From the NCBI GenBank assembly GCA_965115835.1, contig OZ220471.1, positions 496,001 through 560,000 on the forward strand: DNA of 64,000 bases, written 5' to 3'. The notes below the pieces were generated by a model that saw only the letters and a program-made list of their open reading frames with translations, was not told the origin of the DNA and did not search any database. This DNA is from Foliamicus sp965115835. GTDB taxonomy: Bacteria > Pseudomonadota > Gammaproteobacteria > Steroidobacterales > Foliamicaceae. The position numbers and the translations under genes are program-made. Each line of letters begins with the position of its first letter. Position 1 is the stretch's first letter. Positions 1-9,172 of this stretch are shown here, one piece after another.

Positions 1-2
1 AG

Positions 3-1229
3 CGCCTGATCGAGTTGGCAGGCGAAAGCGCCAGCAACCTGCACCTGGGCCGTTCCCGCCAGGACCTGCATGGCGTGGTGCGCCGCATGCTGGTGCGCGA
101 CAAGTGGCTGCAACTGGCCGGCGGCGCGTTGCGGGCGCGCGCCGCCCTGCTCGATCTGGCCGCATCGGAGTTGCACACCCCCATCCCCGCCTACACCCAC
201 GGCGTTCAGGCGCAACCCACCACGGTGGGCCACTTTCTGCTCGCTTTCTCGGCGCAGTTCGAGCGGGACCTCCAGCGCTACCGCGAGGGCTACGCGCGCA
301 TGAACGAGAGCCCGCTGGGAGCGGCTGCGCTCGGCACTTCGGGCTTCTCGCTGGATCGGGAGCGGCTGGCGGAGCTGCTGGGATTTGCGGCGCCCGCGGA
401 CAACAGCTACGACGCCAATTTCCTGTCATCCGGGGACCTGCGCAGGGAACTCGCCGCGATTCTGACGCTTGCTGCCATCCCGATCGGGCAATGGATCGAG
501 AACCTGCACACGCAGTATCACAATCCGCGGCCCTGGATCCTGCTCGACGAATCGGCTACCAGCACCAGCACGATCATGCCGCAAAAGCGCAACCCGCGCC
601 CCCTGGACCGCGTGCGAAGTCAGGCCAGTCTGGTGCTTGGCGGCGCGCAGACACAGATGCTGCTGGCGCACAACACCAACACCGGCATGCACGACTATCG
701 CGACTTCAACCCGATTGCCGAGCTGGTCGGCGAGGCGCAGGCGATGTACGCCCGGTACGCGGAATTGATCGGACGGCTTCGCATCGACCGCGACAGGGCC
801 CTGGAGGAACTGCGGCGCGGCTATTCCACCCTGACGGAAGTGGCCGACCTGCTGGTGCGGGAGGCAGGGCTCCCGTTTCGCGCTGCGCATCGCTACGCTT
901 CGGCGCTCGCCGATTTTGCACGGGCCGGATCCAGGCGTGCGCACGAACTGAGCGACGCGGAACTCTCGGCTACCTACCGCGAGGTCACCGGCAAGCGCTT
1001 GCCGGTTTCGCCGGATCAGGTGCGGCAGGCCCTGGACCCCGTTGCCCTGATTGCGGCCCGCGCGGGGAAGGGAGGCACGCAACCCGAAGAGGCGCAGAGG
1101 ATGTTGCGCGAGCACCGCGAGGCCCTTCAGGCGGATCGGGAGTGGCTGGGCAAGGCTAGCGAAGAGCTGCTTGATGCCTGGCTGGAACTGCATATTGCCT
1201 TTGCGGAACTGGCGCCGGCGAGCCGGTGA
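3..1229 (+). CDS. Argininosuccinate lyase-like protein (5' end outside window)
   Basis: Member of the fumarase/aspartase lyase superfamily, closest in pattern to argininosuccinate lyase. The reading frame is open to the left edge, so the start lies upstream; about 408 residues are visible against roughly 460 in the family. Visible signatures are GRSRQD (GRSRND in typical ArgH), YTHGVQAQPTTVGH (YTHLQxAQPxTxGH in ArgH) and the flexible active-site loop TSTIMPQKRNP. The loop departs from the usual SSIMPQKKNPD: Arg replaces the second Lys, and RPLDR follows where ArgH has a Glu/Asp-Glu stretch. It may therefore act on a different substrate. The family is clear; the arginine-biosynthetic role is not. 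No arg genes are nearby. Confidence 0.8.
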   Translation, partial: RLIELAGESASNLHLGRSRQDLHGVVRRMLVRDKWLQLAGGALRARAALLDLAASELHTPIPAYTHGVQAQPTTVGHFLLAFSAQFERDLQRYREGYARMNESPLGAAALGTSGFSLDRERLAELLGFAAPADNSYDANFLSSGDLRRELAAILTLAAIPIGQWIENLHTQYHNPRPWILLDESATSTSTIMPQKRNPRPLDRVRSQASLVLGGAQTQMLLAHNTNTGMHDYRDFNPIAELVGEAQAMYARYAELIGRLRIDRDRALEELRRGYSTLTEVADLLVREAGLPFRAAHRYASALADFARAGSRRAHELSDAELSATYREVTGKRLPVSPDQVRQALDPVALIAARAGKGGTQPEEAQRMLREHREALQADREWLGKASEELLDAWLELHIAFAELAPASR

Positions 1230-1304
1230 GATTCCTCAAAAACGGCGGGGGCTGAAGCGATAGTTTGTGTAGAATCGGGTAACTTGGCTTTGGGGACAGG
1301 CGAC

Positions 1305-4300
1305 ATGATCGACTACAGGCATCTGGCCGGGGGCGCAGTGTGCGTCCTGCTTTTCGGCGGCAGCGTTGTCGCATTGGCACAGCAAACCGGGCGATCGGGC
1401 GACCCGACCGAGGAGCGGGAAGTGGAGGAGATCGTCGTCACCGGCAGCTATATCAAGGGCGCCAACATCACCGGCGCCCTGCCGGTTTCCGTGGTCGGTG
1501 CGGAGGAAATCGAGAGCACTGGCGTCAACTCCGGCGACGACCTGATGCAATTCATTCCCGAGCAGGGCCAGAATTACCTGAGCGAGGCGGAGAACATCAG
1601 TGGCGGCGTGAACTCCGCACGCGGCGACATCGGCGCTTTCAATCTGCGCAACCTCGGAACCGGCAACACGCTGGTGCTGTTCAACGGCCGCCGGGTGGTC
1701 AACGCCGCCAGCTTTCAGACCGAAGAGGTGGGCGGCAGTTTTGTTCCTGTCAACACGGCCAACACGCAGACGATCCCGATCTACGGGATGGACCGGCTGG
1801 AAATCCTCAAGGACGGGGCATCGGCGCTTTATGGCGCCGATGCGGTGGCCGGCGTGGTCAATTACGTGGTCAGGGACGACATCGACCACTTGCGCGTCCA
1901 CTTGCGTTACGGGTTGTACGACCATGTGTCCAGGAAGACACAGCGCATTGCGCTGGAGTGGGGCGAGTCCTTCAACGGAGAACGCACGCGCGTGGGCGTG
2001 CTCGCGAATTACTATCTCAGGGACCGCATCAGCGCGCATGAGGACGAACGCTGGGCCGATTCGGACTTTCGCCGGCGTGTGCCCGCCGATTCGCCCTGGG
2101 CGGGAGACCTGCGGTTTCGCAACAATAGCGCCAACTCCCTGTACGGCCAGTTCGATGTGCGGCAAAGCGCCCGGAGCACGGGTTTGCGCGATGTTCTCAC
2201 CGATGCGAGCGGAGAGTTCGAGACCTATCCCGAGGGCGACCCGCGCTGCCAGTGGACGCTCGGCCACGGAGTCTGCGGCGCCATCGACGGCCAGGGCACG
2301 ATCCGGTACAACTTCAACCAGACCCGCGACCTTTCCTCCGACCTCAAGCGCGGAAATGTGTTCTTCTTTATCAATCACGAGCTCGAAAACGGCATGGAGA
2401 GCTTTTCGGAACTGCTTTATTACATGTCGGACACGCATCTCTACCGGCACGCTTCGGCGTCTTTCAGCTCGGTAAAACTGCGCGTTGCCGCCAATCACTA
2501 CTACAACCCCTTCGGCCCGTGCGGGTCGCCCAACCGCCTGCCGGATTCGGTCCTGCCGGACCAGGTTCCCTGCGAGGGCCTGGAGCTGGAAGTCGACAAC
2601 TACCGTTTCGCCGAGCTGCCCCGTGTTGTGGAAAACGACGGCAGTGTGATTCGGGTCCTGCAGGGATTGCGCGGCTCGGCCGGAAAATGGGACTGGGAAG
2701 GCGCGGTTGTGTGGTCGCGCTCCGAGAAGGAGGACCTCACCCGCAACCGGGTATCCAACCTGCTCATGGTGGAAGCCCTTTCGGATCCGACTCCGGCCGC
2801 ATACAACCCCTTCAGCGGGGGCGTGGACAGCAATATCGAGCGCACCCTGATCGATGTTTACCGGAACAGCGAGGCGACGCTTGCAATGGGCGATTTCCGG
2901 ATTTCAACGGCGGAGCTCTTCGATCTTCCCTGGGGGCCGGCCGGAGGTGTGGCCGGCGTGGAGCTTCGCCGCGAAACCTTCGATGATGATCGCGACCCCC
3001 GATTGGACGGAACCGTCGTTTTCACCGATTTTCAGGGCGACACCTTTCCGTATGTCTCGGATGTGGTCAACTCCAGCCCGACACCCGACAACTCCGGCAG
3101 CCGCAATGTAACGTCCCTGTTCACGGAGCTTCAAGTGCCGCTGATGAACAATATCGATGTCCAGTTGGCGGCGCGGCATGAGAATTTCTCCGATGTCGGC
3201 AGCACCGTGGTGGGCAAGTTTGCCGCCGGCTGGCAAATTACGCCGGCTGTGATGTTGCGCGGGTCCTGGTCGGAAGCGTTCCGCGCTCCCAACCTGATCA
3301 CCATCAACGAGGTGATCGTGGCGCGCCAGAACACGCGAACCGATTTCGCCTGCGCCTATGCCGCGAACACCGGGGGCGACCCCGGGCAGGACACGCTCGA
3401 TTGCGTCAACAGCACCCAGCGCGTCGCCCAGGGCAGCAAGCTGCTGGCCCCGGAGCGCTCGGAGAATCATTCCTTCGGTATTGTCCTGCAGCCGCTGGAA
3501 ACATTGACCTTGACGGTGGATTGGTGGTCCATCAGGAAGGAAGACACCATCGGGCTTTTGGGAGAAGAAAACCACACGGTGCTGGACCTCCTGTTGCGCC
3601 TGCAGCACGGCGCCGGCAACTGCGGCGGCCTCGGCGCGAACCCGGCGGTTGTGCGGGAAGCCCCGGAAACGCTCAGCGCCGACGAGGCGGCCATCTGGCA
3701 GGCAGCGGGAATTTGCCCCGCAGGTCTGATTCGCTTCATCGACGACAAGTACGTAAACCTCGATACCCGCAGGCTCAAGGGCTGGGACGCCAGCCTGCGT
3801 TATTCGCTGGAAACGCCCTTCGGCGATTTCGGCCTCACCTGGCTCGCTTCGTTCCTGACCCAATTCGACCAGATACCCGGCGGTCAGGCTGCCGAGCTGC
3901 TTGCTGCAAAGGAGGCGGGTGTGCTGCCGGCCAACATTCCTGTTGCGGGATTCGCCGACATTTTGCAAAAGGACGGCAACCAGAAGGTCCGACAGACGCT
4001 GTTCCTGTCCTGGTGGCGGAACCCGGTCCAGGTTTCCCTGTCGGCGCGGTTGCTGGGGAGTTTCTACCAGAGCTCGCTGACGCTGGCCGACGGCGCCCGC
4101 TACCAGATCCCTTCGGTGACCATCTGGAACAGCACGTTCGATTACAACTGGGAAATGGCCGACCGCAATTGGCGGCTGCGTCTTGGCGTAAACAACATGT
4201 TCGACCGGCGGGCGCCGCTTGCGGACCGCTACTTCGGTTTTTTCGCCGACGCCCATCAGGGCATGGAATACGGGCGCAACTGGTACCTGCAATTGCGCAT

Positions 4301-4316
4301 GACGCAACCCGACTAG
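1305..4316 (+). CDS. TonB-dependent outer membrane receptor
   Basis: About 1003 residues. The ATG at 1305 is preferred over a TTG 21 bases upstream because GGGGACAGG precedes it at SD distance and it starts a proper signal peptide (residues 1-27, hydrophobic core GGAVCVLLFGGSVVALA). A TonB-box-like stretch EEIVVTGSY lies at residues 41-49. The plug domain follows, with RNLGTGNTLVLFNGRRVV and MDRLEILKDGASALYGADAV, then the beta-barrel with aromatic-rich alternating strands to the C-terminus. Such receptors import siderophores, cobalamin, oligosaccharides or other large substrates using TonB energy. The substrate cannot be told. The C-terminal residue is Asp rather than the usual Phe, but aromatic residues lie just before it. 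A TAGAAT -10-like element sits at 1270-1275. Confidence 0.93.
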   Translation: MIDYRHLAGGAVCVLLFGGSVVALAQQTGRSGDPTEEREVEEIVVTGSYIKGANITGALPVSVVGAEEIESTGVNSGDDLMQFIPEQGQNYLSEAENISGGVNSARGDIGAFNLRNLGTGNTLVLFNGRRVVNAASFQTEEVGGSFVPVNTANTQTIPIYGMDRLEILKDGASALYGADAVAGVVNYVVRDDIDHLRVHLRYGLYDHVSRKTQRIALEWGESFNGERTRVGVLANYYLRDRISAHEDERWADSDFRRRVPADSPWAGDLRFRNNSANSLYGQFDVRQSARSTGLRDVLTDASGEFETYPEGDPRCQWTLGHGVCGAIDGQGTIRYNFNQTRDLSSDLKRGNVFFFINHELENGMESFSELLYYMSDTHLYRHASASFSSVKLRVAANHYYNPFGPCGSPNRLPDSVLPDQVPCEGLELEVDNYRFAELPRVVENDGSVIRVLQGLRGSAGKWDWEGAVVWSRSEKEDLTRNRVSNLLMVEALSDPTPAAYNPFSGGVDSNIERTLIDVYRNSEATLAMGDFRISTAELFDLPWGPAGGVAGVELRRETFDDDRDPRLDGTVVFTDFQGDTFPYVSDVVNSSPTPDNSGSRNVTSLFTELQVPLMNNIDVQLAARHENFSDVGSTVVGKFAAGWQITPAVMLRGSWSEAFRAPNLITINEVIVARQNTRTDFACAYAANTGGDPGQDTLDCVNSTQRVAQGSKLLAPERSENHSFGIVLQPLETLTLTVDWWSIRKEDTIGLLGEENHTVLDLLLRLQHGAGNCGGLGANPAVVREAPETLSADEAAIWQAAGICPAGLIRFIDDKYVNLDTRRLKGWDASLRYSLETPFGDFGLTWLASFLTQFDQIPGGQAAELLAAKEAGVLPANIPVAGFADILQKDGNQKVRQTLFLSWWRNPVQVSLSARLLGSFYQSSLTLADGARYQIPSVTIWNSTFDYNWEMADRNWRLRLGVNNMFDRRAPLADRYFGFFADAHQGMEYGRNWYLQLRMTQPD

Positions 4317-4374
4317 CGCCGCGACATCGCGACGCGGGGGGGCCGCGCTCGGCTGTGACCGGGCGAGCGCGAGC

Positions 4375-5220
4375 TCAGCAGGCGGACCGGATTGCCTCGG
4401 CCACCAGGTCCACGAACTCCGCGTGGGTTTGCACCTGCTGCGCGAGGCGCGCCGGAATCGAATAGCCGTGCGCTTTGGCCAGTCCGGCGTATAGCGGCCG
4501 GCGGTGGGCGATCAGGCGCGGGAAAGCCCAGCGGGCGAAATCCTCCGGGGGCGCCTGCGCAATATCGCCAAGCCCCCGGGCGTTGAGGAACTCCGGAATG
4601 CTGCGCCTGAGGAATTCCGGAGAGTAGTACATCGGTTTGGGATGGGCGCGAACGCGCTCGACCAGCTCCTCCTCGTCTTCCGGCGACGCCTCCAGGTACA
4701 GGATCACGGTGTGGTCTACCAGGGTGCGAATGGCGGCGTCGTTTGCAAGTTCGCACAGGCTCCCCCCGGCGTCGTTGACGAAATGGCGGTACCCGTAGAT
4801 GCGTTCGGCTTTCTGGATGAACGACGCCACGTCGCGCATTGCGTTGGCTTCCGCGCTGCGGTGCAGTTCCTGCCGGCGGAGAAACTCGCCGCAGGGCAGC
4901 CCCCCGCGCCCGGGGTCGCCCAGCTGTCCGAGGAAGGTGGAAATCGGCTGGAGGTTATGCACAGTGATGTTGCTCTCGATATAGATGGAATCGCTGCGCA
5001 GCAGGTCGCGCAGGAAGGGGATCTCCATGGCTCGCAGCTTGATGTTGTCGAGAATCGGCTCGCGCAGGTACTGGGTGCCGATGCGGTAATCGCCCGAATA
5101 GATGAACCAGCGCGTCGCGGGCAGGCGATTGGCGAGCGCCGTCTTGCCCACGCCGGACATGCCCATCAGCGTTACCGCCTTGCGTCGGGTCCGGCGAAAT
5201 TCTTCCGGCGTCATGCGCAT
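4375..5220 (-). CDS. P-loop ATPase/kinase-like protein
   Basis: 281 residues, convergent with the TonB receptor. A Walker A motif GMSGVGKT appears at about residues 19-26, near the N-terminus and followed by a single-domain P-loop fold. Later recognisable stretches are HFVNDAGGSLCEL and VILYLEASPEDEEELVERV, the latter resembling a nucleotide kinase lid and strand. Conserved proteins of this kind occur in proteobacteria as ATPases of unknown role. Two Met codons (positions 1 and 3) are possible starts. No partner gene is adjacent: the next gene, a peroxiredoxin, is divergent across 97 bases. Function unknown. Confidence 0.75.
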   Translation of the reverse strand: MRMTPEEFRRTRRKAVTLMGMSGVGKTALANRLPATRWFIYSGDYRIGTQYLREPILDNIKLRAMEIPFLRDLLRSDSIYIESNITVHNLQPISTFLGQLGDPGRGGLPCGEFLRRQELHRSAEANAMRDVASFIQKAERIYGYRHFVNDAGGSLCELANDAAIRTLVDHTVILYLEASPEDEEELVERVRAHPKPMYYSPEFLRRSIPEFLNARGLGDIAQAPPEDFARWAFPRLIAHRRPLYAGLAKAHGYSIPARLAQQVQTHAEFVDLVAEAIRSAC

Positions 5221-5279
5221 GCCGCGATTTTACGCGGCCGGCGCGGCCCACGCCGGCCGCCACGCACGGACAGGCAGGC

Positions 5280-5285
5280 TAAAAT
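5280..5285 (+). promoter_or_regulatory. -10-like element of the peroxiredoxin gene
   Basis: TAAAAT stands out in a very GC-rich stretch, 33 bases upstream of the peroxiredoxin ATG. No TTGACA-like -35 is visible at 16-18 bases. Confidence 0.4.
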
Positions 5286-5317
5286 GACGGTTTCAAGGAT
5301 GTTCCGGGAGGACAGAC

Positions 5318-5800
5318 ATGAGCATTGAAAAAGGGCAGAAGATGCCCGAAGGCGCCTTTGGCGTCATGACGGACGGCGGGCCGGGTCGAATCACCACCGG
5401 CGAGTTGTTCTCGGGAAAGAAGGTGGTTCTTTTCTCGGTCCCGGGCGCGTTCACGCCCACCTGCTCGAACGAGCATCTTCCGGGCTATGTGAACAATGCC
5501 CGCGCACTGCAGGCCAGGGGTGTGGACCGGATCGCCTGCATGGCGGTCAACGATGTGTTCGTGATGGATGCCTGGGGGCGCTCCGCCGGCGCCGGCGACT
5601 CGGTCGTGATGCTGGCCGACGGCAACGGGGACTACACCCGCGCCTTGGGATTGGAGCTGGACGCCAGCGGGTTCGGCATGGGCATGCGGGGGCAGCGGTT
5701 CTCGATCGTGGTGGATGACGGAGTCGTAACGGAATTGAATGTCGAACCCGGCAGCGGGCTCAGCTGTTCTTCGGCGGAAGCAGCGCTCGAACAGCTTTGA
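5318..5800 (+). CDS. Peroxiredoxin (Prx5 type)
   Basis: 160 residues, standard for bacterial Prx5/AhpC-TSA-type peroxiredoxins that reduce H2O2 and organic hydroperoxides in the cytoplasm. The peroxidatic motif PGAFTPTCS is at residues 42-50, followed by the typical HLPGY. The Gly-Met-Gly-rich stretch GMGMRGQRFS and the C-terminal VEPG region are also family-typical. No fused glutaredoxin domain. GGGAGGAC is a good ribosome-binding site upstream. The stop overlaps the TTG start of the next gene (TTGA), suggesting coupled translation with the oxidoreductase. Confidence 0.92.
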   Translation: MSIEKGQKMPEGAFGVMTDGGPGRITTGELFSGKKVVLFSVPGAFTPTCSNEHLPGYVNNARALQARGVDRIACMAVNDVFVMDAWGRSAGAGDSVVMLADGNGDYTRALGLELDASGFGMGMRGQRFSIVVDDGVVTELNVEPGSGLSCSSAEAALEQL

Positions 5801-6810
5801 GCCTTCCTTCCAGCCAGCGGTGCGTCCGCTTGCGCCGCATTCCTGCAGGCGTACCGCAAACCAGCGACTTCGAGCTTGGCGAGGCGCCCGTCGAATGCCC
5901 GCAGGAGGGCGAGTTCCTCTCGCGTACGCTGTATCTGTCGCTGGACCCCTACTTGAGGGGAGTGATTTCGGGGCGCCATCTGTACGTCGAGAAGACAGCC
6001 CCCGGAGACATCATGCCGGGGCGCACGGTGGCGGAGGTGGTGGAGTCCCGCCATCCGGACTACGCCCCCGGAGACATCGCCCTGTGCGCCAACGGCTGGC
6101 GGGAATACGGTGTGAGCCGGGGAGCGGTGGAGCTGCGCAAGGTCGATCCCGACGACGCGCCAATCAGCACCGCAGTGGGCGTGCTGGGCATGCCCGGACT
6201 CACGGCCTGGGCAGGCCTCCTGCATCTGGGCGAGCCCAGGCCGGGAGAGACGGTTCTCGTATCGGCCGCCTGCGGCCCCGTGGGTTGCATGGTGGGACAA
6301 TTGGCGCGTATTGCGGGCTGTCGGGCGGTTGGAATCGCCGGCGGCGCAGAGAAATGCCGAATCGTGAAGGAAGAGTTCCGCTTCGATGCGTGCGTCGATT
6401 ACAAGGCTGGCGATCTGGCCGCCAGGCTGAAGGATGCCTGTCCGGACGGCGTCGATGTGTATTTCGACAATGTGGGAGGCGACATGCTTGCAACGGCTCT
6501 CGGCCAGCTTGCGCCGGGTGCGCGAGTCGTGCTTTGCGGAATGATCAGCGGCTACAACCACACCGGCCCTCCGCTTCCCGGGCCCAGCCTGATCCCCGTA
6601 ATCACGGCGCGGGCCACGGTTCGCGGGCTTGTGGTGTATGACCATGACGACAAGCGCGAGGACTTCCTCAAGGCGTGTGTTCGCTGGCTCAAGGAAGGCC
6701 GGATCCGGTTCCGTGAGGACATTGCCGACGGTATCGAAAATGCGCCCGAGGCGTTCTGCCGGCTGATGCGCGGCCAGAACGTGGGCAAGGCGCTGGTGCG
6801 ATTCGCTTGA
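5797..6810 (+). CDS. NADP-dependent oxidoreductase (PTGR/leukotriene B4 dehydrogenase type)
   Basis: 337 residues of the zinc-independent medium-chain dehydrogenase/reductase superfamily, which reduces alpha,beta-unsaturated carbonyls with NADPH. Seen: LSLDPYLRG near residue 49, GMPGLTAWAGL, the nucleotide-binding stretch VLVSAACGPVGCMVGQLA (AASGxVG in most members; Ser/Gly replaced by Ala-Cys-Gly here), YFDNVGG and the C-terminal NVGKALVR. It starts with TTG overlapping the peroxiredoxin stop, and its own stop overlaps the next TTG start in the same way. The association with a peroxiredoxin fits detoxification of lipid peroxidation products, which is inference. Confidence 0.88.
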   Translation: MSLPSSQRCVRLRRIPAGVPQTSDFELGEAPVECPQEGEFLSRTLYLSLDPYLRGVISGRHLYVEKTAPGDIMPGRTVAEVVESRHPDYAPGDIALCANGWREYGVSRGAVELRKVDPDDAPISTAVGVLGMPGLTAWAGLLHLGEPRPGETVLVSAACGPVGCMVGQLARIAGCRAVGIAGGAEKCRIVKEEFRFDACVDYKAGDLAARLKDACPDGVDVYFDNVGGDMLATALGQLAPGARVVLCGMISGYNHTGPPLPGPSLIPVITARATVRGLVVYDHDDKREDFLKACVRWLKEGRIRFREDIADGIENAPEAFCRLMRGQNVGKALVRFA

Positions 6811-7370
6811 GCCCGGAGGGCCTGCAGCAGGTCCTGCTGAAGTTCTGGTTCGAGGATTCCGGGCCGGAATTGTGGTTTGCAAGGAACGACGATTTCGATC
6901 GAACCATCCGCAGTCGCTTTCTTGGCGAATACGAGGCCGCGGCCCGCGGCGTATACGACCCGTGGCGGCGCAGCGGCGCCGGCTGCGTGGCGCTATGCCT
7001 GTTGCTCGACCAGTTCCCGCGCAACCTGTTTCGTGGCGAGGCGCGAGCCTTTGCCACCGACAGGAAAGCCCTGCGGATTGCCCGGCGCGCCATCGGGAAA
7101 GGCCTGGACATGGAGGAGGGCGTGAGCGGCGCGATGCGCAAGTTCCTCTATCTCCCGTTCGAGCACAGCGAGAACCTCGCCGATCAGCGCCTGTGCGTGA
7201 AACTGATGGCCGCTCGCCCGGGTCCCGATGGCGGGGATGTGGAGTGGGCGCGCAAGCATCTGGCGATCATCAAGCGCTTCGGGCGTTTCCCTCATCGCAA
7301 CGAAGCGCTGGGCAGAAAGTCCACCCCGGAAGAACTGGAGTTTCTGAAAGAACCCGGCTCCAGCTTCTGA
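6807..7370 (+). CDS. DUF924 family protein
   Basis: 187 residues, all-helical DUF924 family. Seen: VLLKFWFEDSGPELWF at the N-terminus, the family hallmark LLLDQFPRNLFRG, YLPFEHSENLADQ, and FPHRNEALGRKSTPEELEFL near the end. The biochemical role of the family is not known; structures resemble TPR-like helical bundles. The TTG start overlaps the preceding stop by three bases, so it is the third member of a coupled trio. A perfect 6-bp stem hairpin follows the stop. Confidence 0.9.
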   Translation: MSPEGLQQVLLKFWFEDSGPELWFARNDDFDRTIRSRFLGEYEAAARGVYDPWRRSGAGCVALCLLLDQFPRNLFRGEARAFATDRKALRIARRAIGKGLDMEEGVSGAMRKFLYLPFEHSENLADQRLCVKLMAARPGPDGGDVEWARKHLAIIKRFGRFPHRNEALGRKSTPEELEFLKEPGSSF

Positions 7371-7385
7371 CCCTGCGGAGCAGGG
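7371..7385. terminator. Hairpin after the peroxiredoxin operon
   Basis: CCCTGC-GGA-GCAGGG, a perfect 6-bp stem with a 3-base loop immediately after the DUF924 stop and before the convergent gene. There is no U-tract, so intrinsic termination is possible but unproven. Confidence 0.35.
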
Positions 7386-7450
7386 AAGGGGATCCGTCCT
7401 CGGGAGCACTTCCGGAGCGCGCGGAACAGGATGCTCTTGTCCCCGTGAAA

Positions 7451-8017
7451 TCAGGCGGCGGTCTGCGCCGGAAACGGACAGCTCTCTTCCCTTTCGACCA
7501 GATCGAAGGCAAACAGCATCTTGGCCATGCCGGTCAGCACCGCCATGACCATTCCCAGCTCCAAGATTTCCGCGGGACCGAAGTGTTCTTGCAGCCGTTT
7601 GTACAGGTCGCCGTCCAGCGCTCCCGAAGGGTTGGTGAGCGCCATCTGGTCCGCCAGCGCCAGGGCGGACCGTTCCCGCGCTGAAAAGGGACCGTTCTCG
7701 TAATTGTCCAACTGCTCGATCTGCTCCGGTTTCACGCCAGCCTGCAGCGCGTCGGGGCGGTTGCCCTGATTGCAGAAGCGACAGCCGTGAGTGGTGGAAA
7801 GACGCAGGCGGACCAATTCCTTGATGATTCGCTCCACGCGCCCGCCGCGGAACAGCCGGGCGTAGAACTCGCCGTACCAGTCGTACAGCTCCGGCGCGTG
7901 CGCCATGACCTCGAACCATGTGGCGTCCCCGCGCAGAGCCATGGATCGCTCCCATCCCTGCCGGACGGGTTCCGGCATGTCCCCGGGAGCGACACGCGGC
8001 AAGCGAGGTTGCGGCAT
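7451..8017 (-). CDS. Carboxymuconolactone decarboxylase/AhpD-like protein
   Basis: 188 residues from the ATG at 8017; the open frame runs further up but over the upstream gene. The AhpD-like core is visible: LVRLRLSTTHGCRFCNQGN, where family members usually have CxxC-His-xxx-Ala (here C-R-F-C followed by Asn-Gln). The second Cys is present but the usual His is not, so disulfide reductase chemistry may differ. Helical segments such as SARERSALALADQMA follow. The gene begins 4 bases after the stop of the membrane protein upstream, so the two form an operon. The family covers decarboxylases and alkylhydroperoxidase-like reductases; the substrate is unknown. Confidence 0.82.
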   Translation of the reverse strand: MPQPRLPRVAPGDMPEPVRQGWERSMALRGDATWFEVMAHAPELYDWYGEFYARLFRGGRVERIIKELVRLRLSTTHGCRFCNQGNRPDALQAGVKPEQIEQLDNYENGPFSARERSALALADQMALTNPSGALDGDLYKRLQEHFGPAEILELGMVMAVLTGMAKMLFAFDLVEREESCPFPAQTAA

Positions 8018-8021
8018 TGGC

Positions 8022-8765
8022 TTATCCGAGCATCGGCGCGGCAATGCCCTGAAGGGCTCCCATGAGGTTGCCCACGGCCTCCGCCGCTGCTTCCGGCGCC
8101 CCCGGCTTGTAGATGCCCAGGAAGGCTTCCAGCAGCAAACCGCCCCAGATCGTGAACACCCAGGGGCGCGCACGAGCGATGCTGCGCGCCATGGCGTCGT
8201 CCTGTTCCTGCGTGATCGCCCCCTGGCCCAGCGCCTTGACGCCGGCAATGAACCCGGGGATATGGATGCGAATCATGACGCCGCACAGCACCAGGATCGC
8301 AAAAACAATCAATTTGGGCGCAAGCCAGGGCGCGTTATCCAGCCGTCCGGTCGAGACGGACCACCACACCGAAGCCACGATCGCGGCAATCAGGAGCCAG
8401 CGGAACCACATGTCCAGCCTGGCCAGGGTGGCGTTGTGCCTGAAGTGCATGATCAACAGCATGGTGAACCACACCGGCCCCAGCAACACAATCATGGCCA
8501 TTTGCCACGGCGGATGCGCGACGCCCACATATTCGGACAGCACGCCGCCCACGGTGAGCATCATGCTCAGGCACAAGCGTGGCAACAGGTCGATCCACAG
8601 CATGATGCGCGAAGCCATGAACCTTTGGGATGTCTCCAGCGAGCGGTTGAGCACCATGCGGGAGGAATAAAACACGCCGATGTCGCCGCCCAACCAGTAG
8701 GCGAACAGCACCAGATGAAGGATGAGCCAGATCGTGTACCCCAGATCGCCTTCGGCTCCGTTCAT
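8022..8765 (-). CDS. Multi-pass membrane protein of unknown function
   Basis: 247 residues from the ATG at 8765, chosen because AGAGGGGAAAGG lies just upstream. About six hydrophobic segments are visible: TIWLILHLVLFAYWLGG, the LSMMLTVGGVL region, MAMIVLLGPVWFTMLLIM, WLLIAAIVASVWW, LIVFAILVLCGVMI and VFTIWGGLLLEAFLGIY. The family is not recognised; the arrangement resembles small inner membrane proteins with His residues in helices (LILHL, LLIMHF), which could bind heme or metal, but this is speculation. It is cotranscribed with the AhpD-like protein. Confidence 0.75.
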   Translation of the reverse strand: MNGAEGDLGYTIWLILHLVLFAYWLGGDIGVFYSSRMVLNRSLETSQRFMASRIMLWIDLLPRLCLSMMLTVGGVLSEYVGVAHPPWQMAMIVLLGPVWFTMLLIMHFRHNATLARLDMWFRWLLIAAIVASVWWSVSTGRLDNAPWLAPKLIVFAILVLCGVMIRIHIPGFIAGVKALGQGAITQEQDDAMARSIARARPWVFTIWGGLLLEAFLGIYKPGAPEAAAEAVGNLMGALQGIAAPMLG

Positions 8766-9118
8766 GAACCTTTCCCCTCTGACAGGCCAGCGCACAGTCT
8801 AACCCGGATTATCTGGAATCCGGACGAGCAGGAGGCTGCAAGCCGTCGCACGCACGCTTGCAAGGCAAAGCCTGCACAGCCAGGGCGGAACGAGCAGAGT
8901 CAAGGCGGGAGATTCCGGAAATCGGAAAGGGTCAGCAAGATACCCGGGCGTCATGGAAGGAACCAGGGGAATGTGTTCTTGAAACAAGATGTTATGAGGC
9001 ACTGGCGAGACAGGCGCGACATGCTGCCGGGATGGTTCAACATGGCGTACGACGATCGGTGCGGTCTGATGCAATTGTTGGTGAAAAAAGTTGGCTCAAT
9101 CCATGAATCGCAAGTATC
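8766..9118. other. Intergenic region, left edge of accessory island
   Basis: No convincing gene. Base composition shifts from GC-rich to mixed along this stretch. It contains the left copy (9023-9041) of a 19-bp direct repeat whose partner lies at 14104-14122 beyond the helicase gene. Confidence 0.6.
9023..9041. repeat. Left copy of 19-bp direct repeat bracketing the R-M/helicase island
   Basis: GCTGCCGGGATGGTTCAAC. The partner at 14104-14122 differs at one base (18 of 19 identical, the last 14 perfect). The copies sit just outside the restriction-modification and helicase genes, as expected of an attachment-type or insertion repeat. Confidence 0.55.
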
Positions 9119-9172
9119 GTGATAGAGTGGCTTCCGAATTCCCCTCAGGGCCCAAGGAGATGGATCGAGATG

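Noticed and set aside
1236..2498. 420-codon minus-strand frame opposite the TonB receptor
   Set aside because: No domain, and it lies fully antisense to a gene with complete TonB-receptor motifs.
5632..6882. 416-codon minus-strand frame opposite the peroxiredoxin and oxidoreductase
   Set aside because: Antisense shadow of well-supported genes; Arg/His/Pro-rich composition typical of spurious frames.
7905..9122. 405-codon plus-strand frame over the membrane protein gene
   Set aside because: Gln/His/Arg-rich shadow; the minus strand encodes a clean six-helix membrane protein with a good SD.
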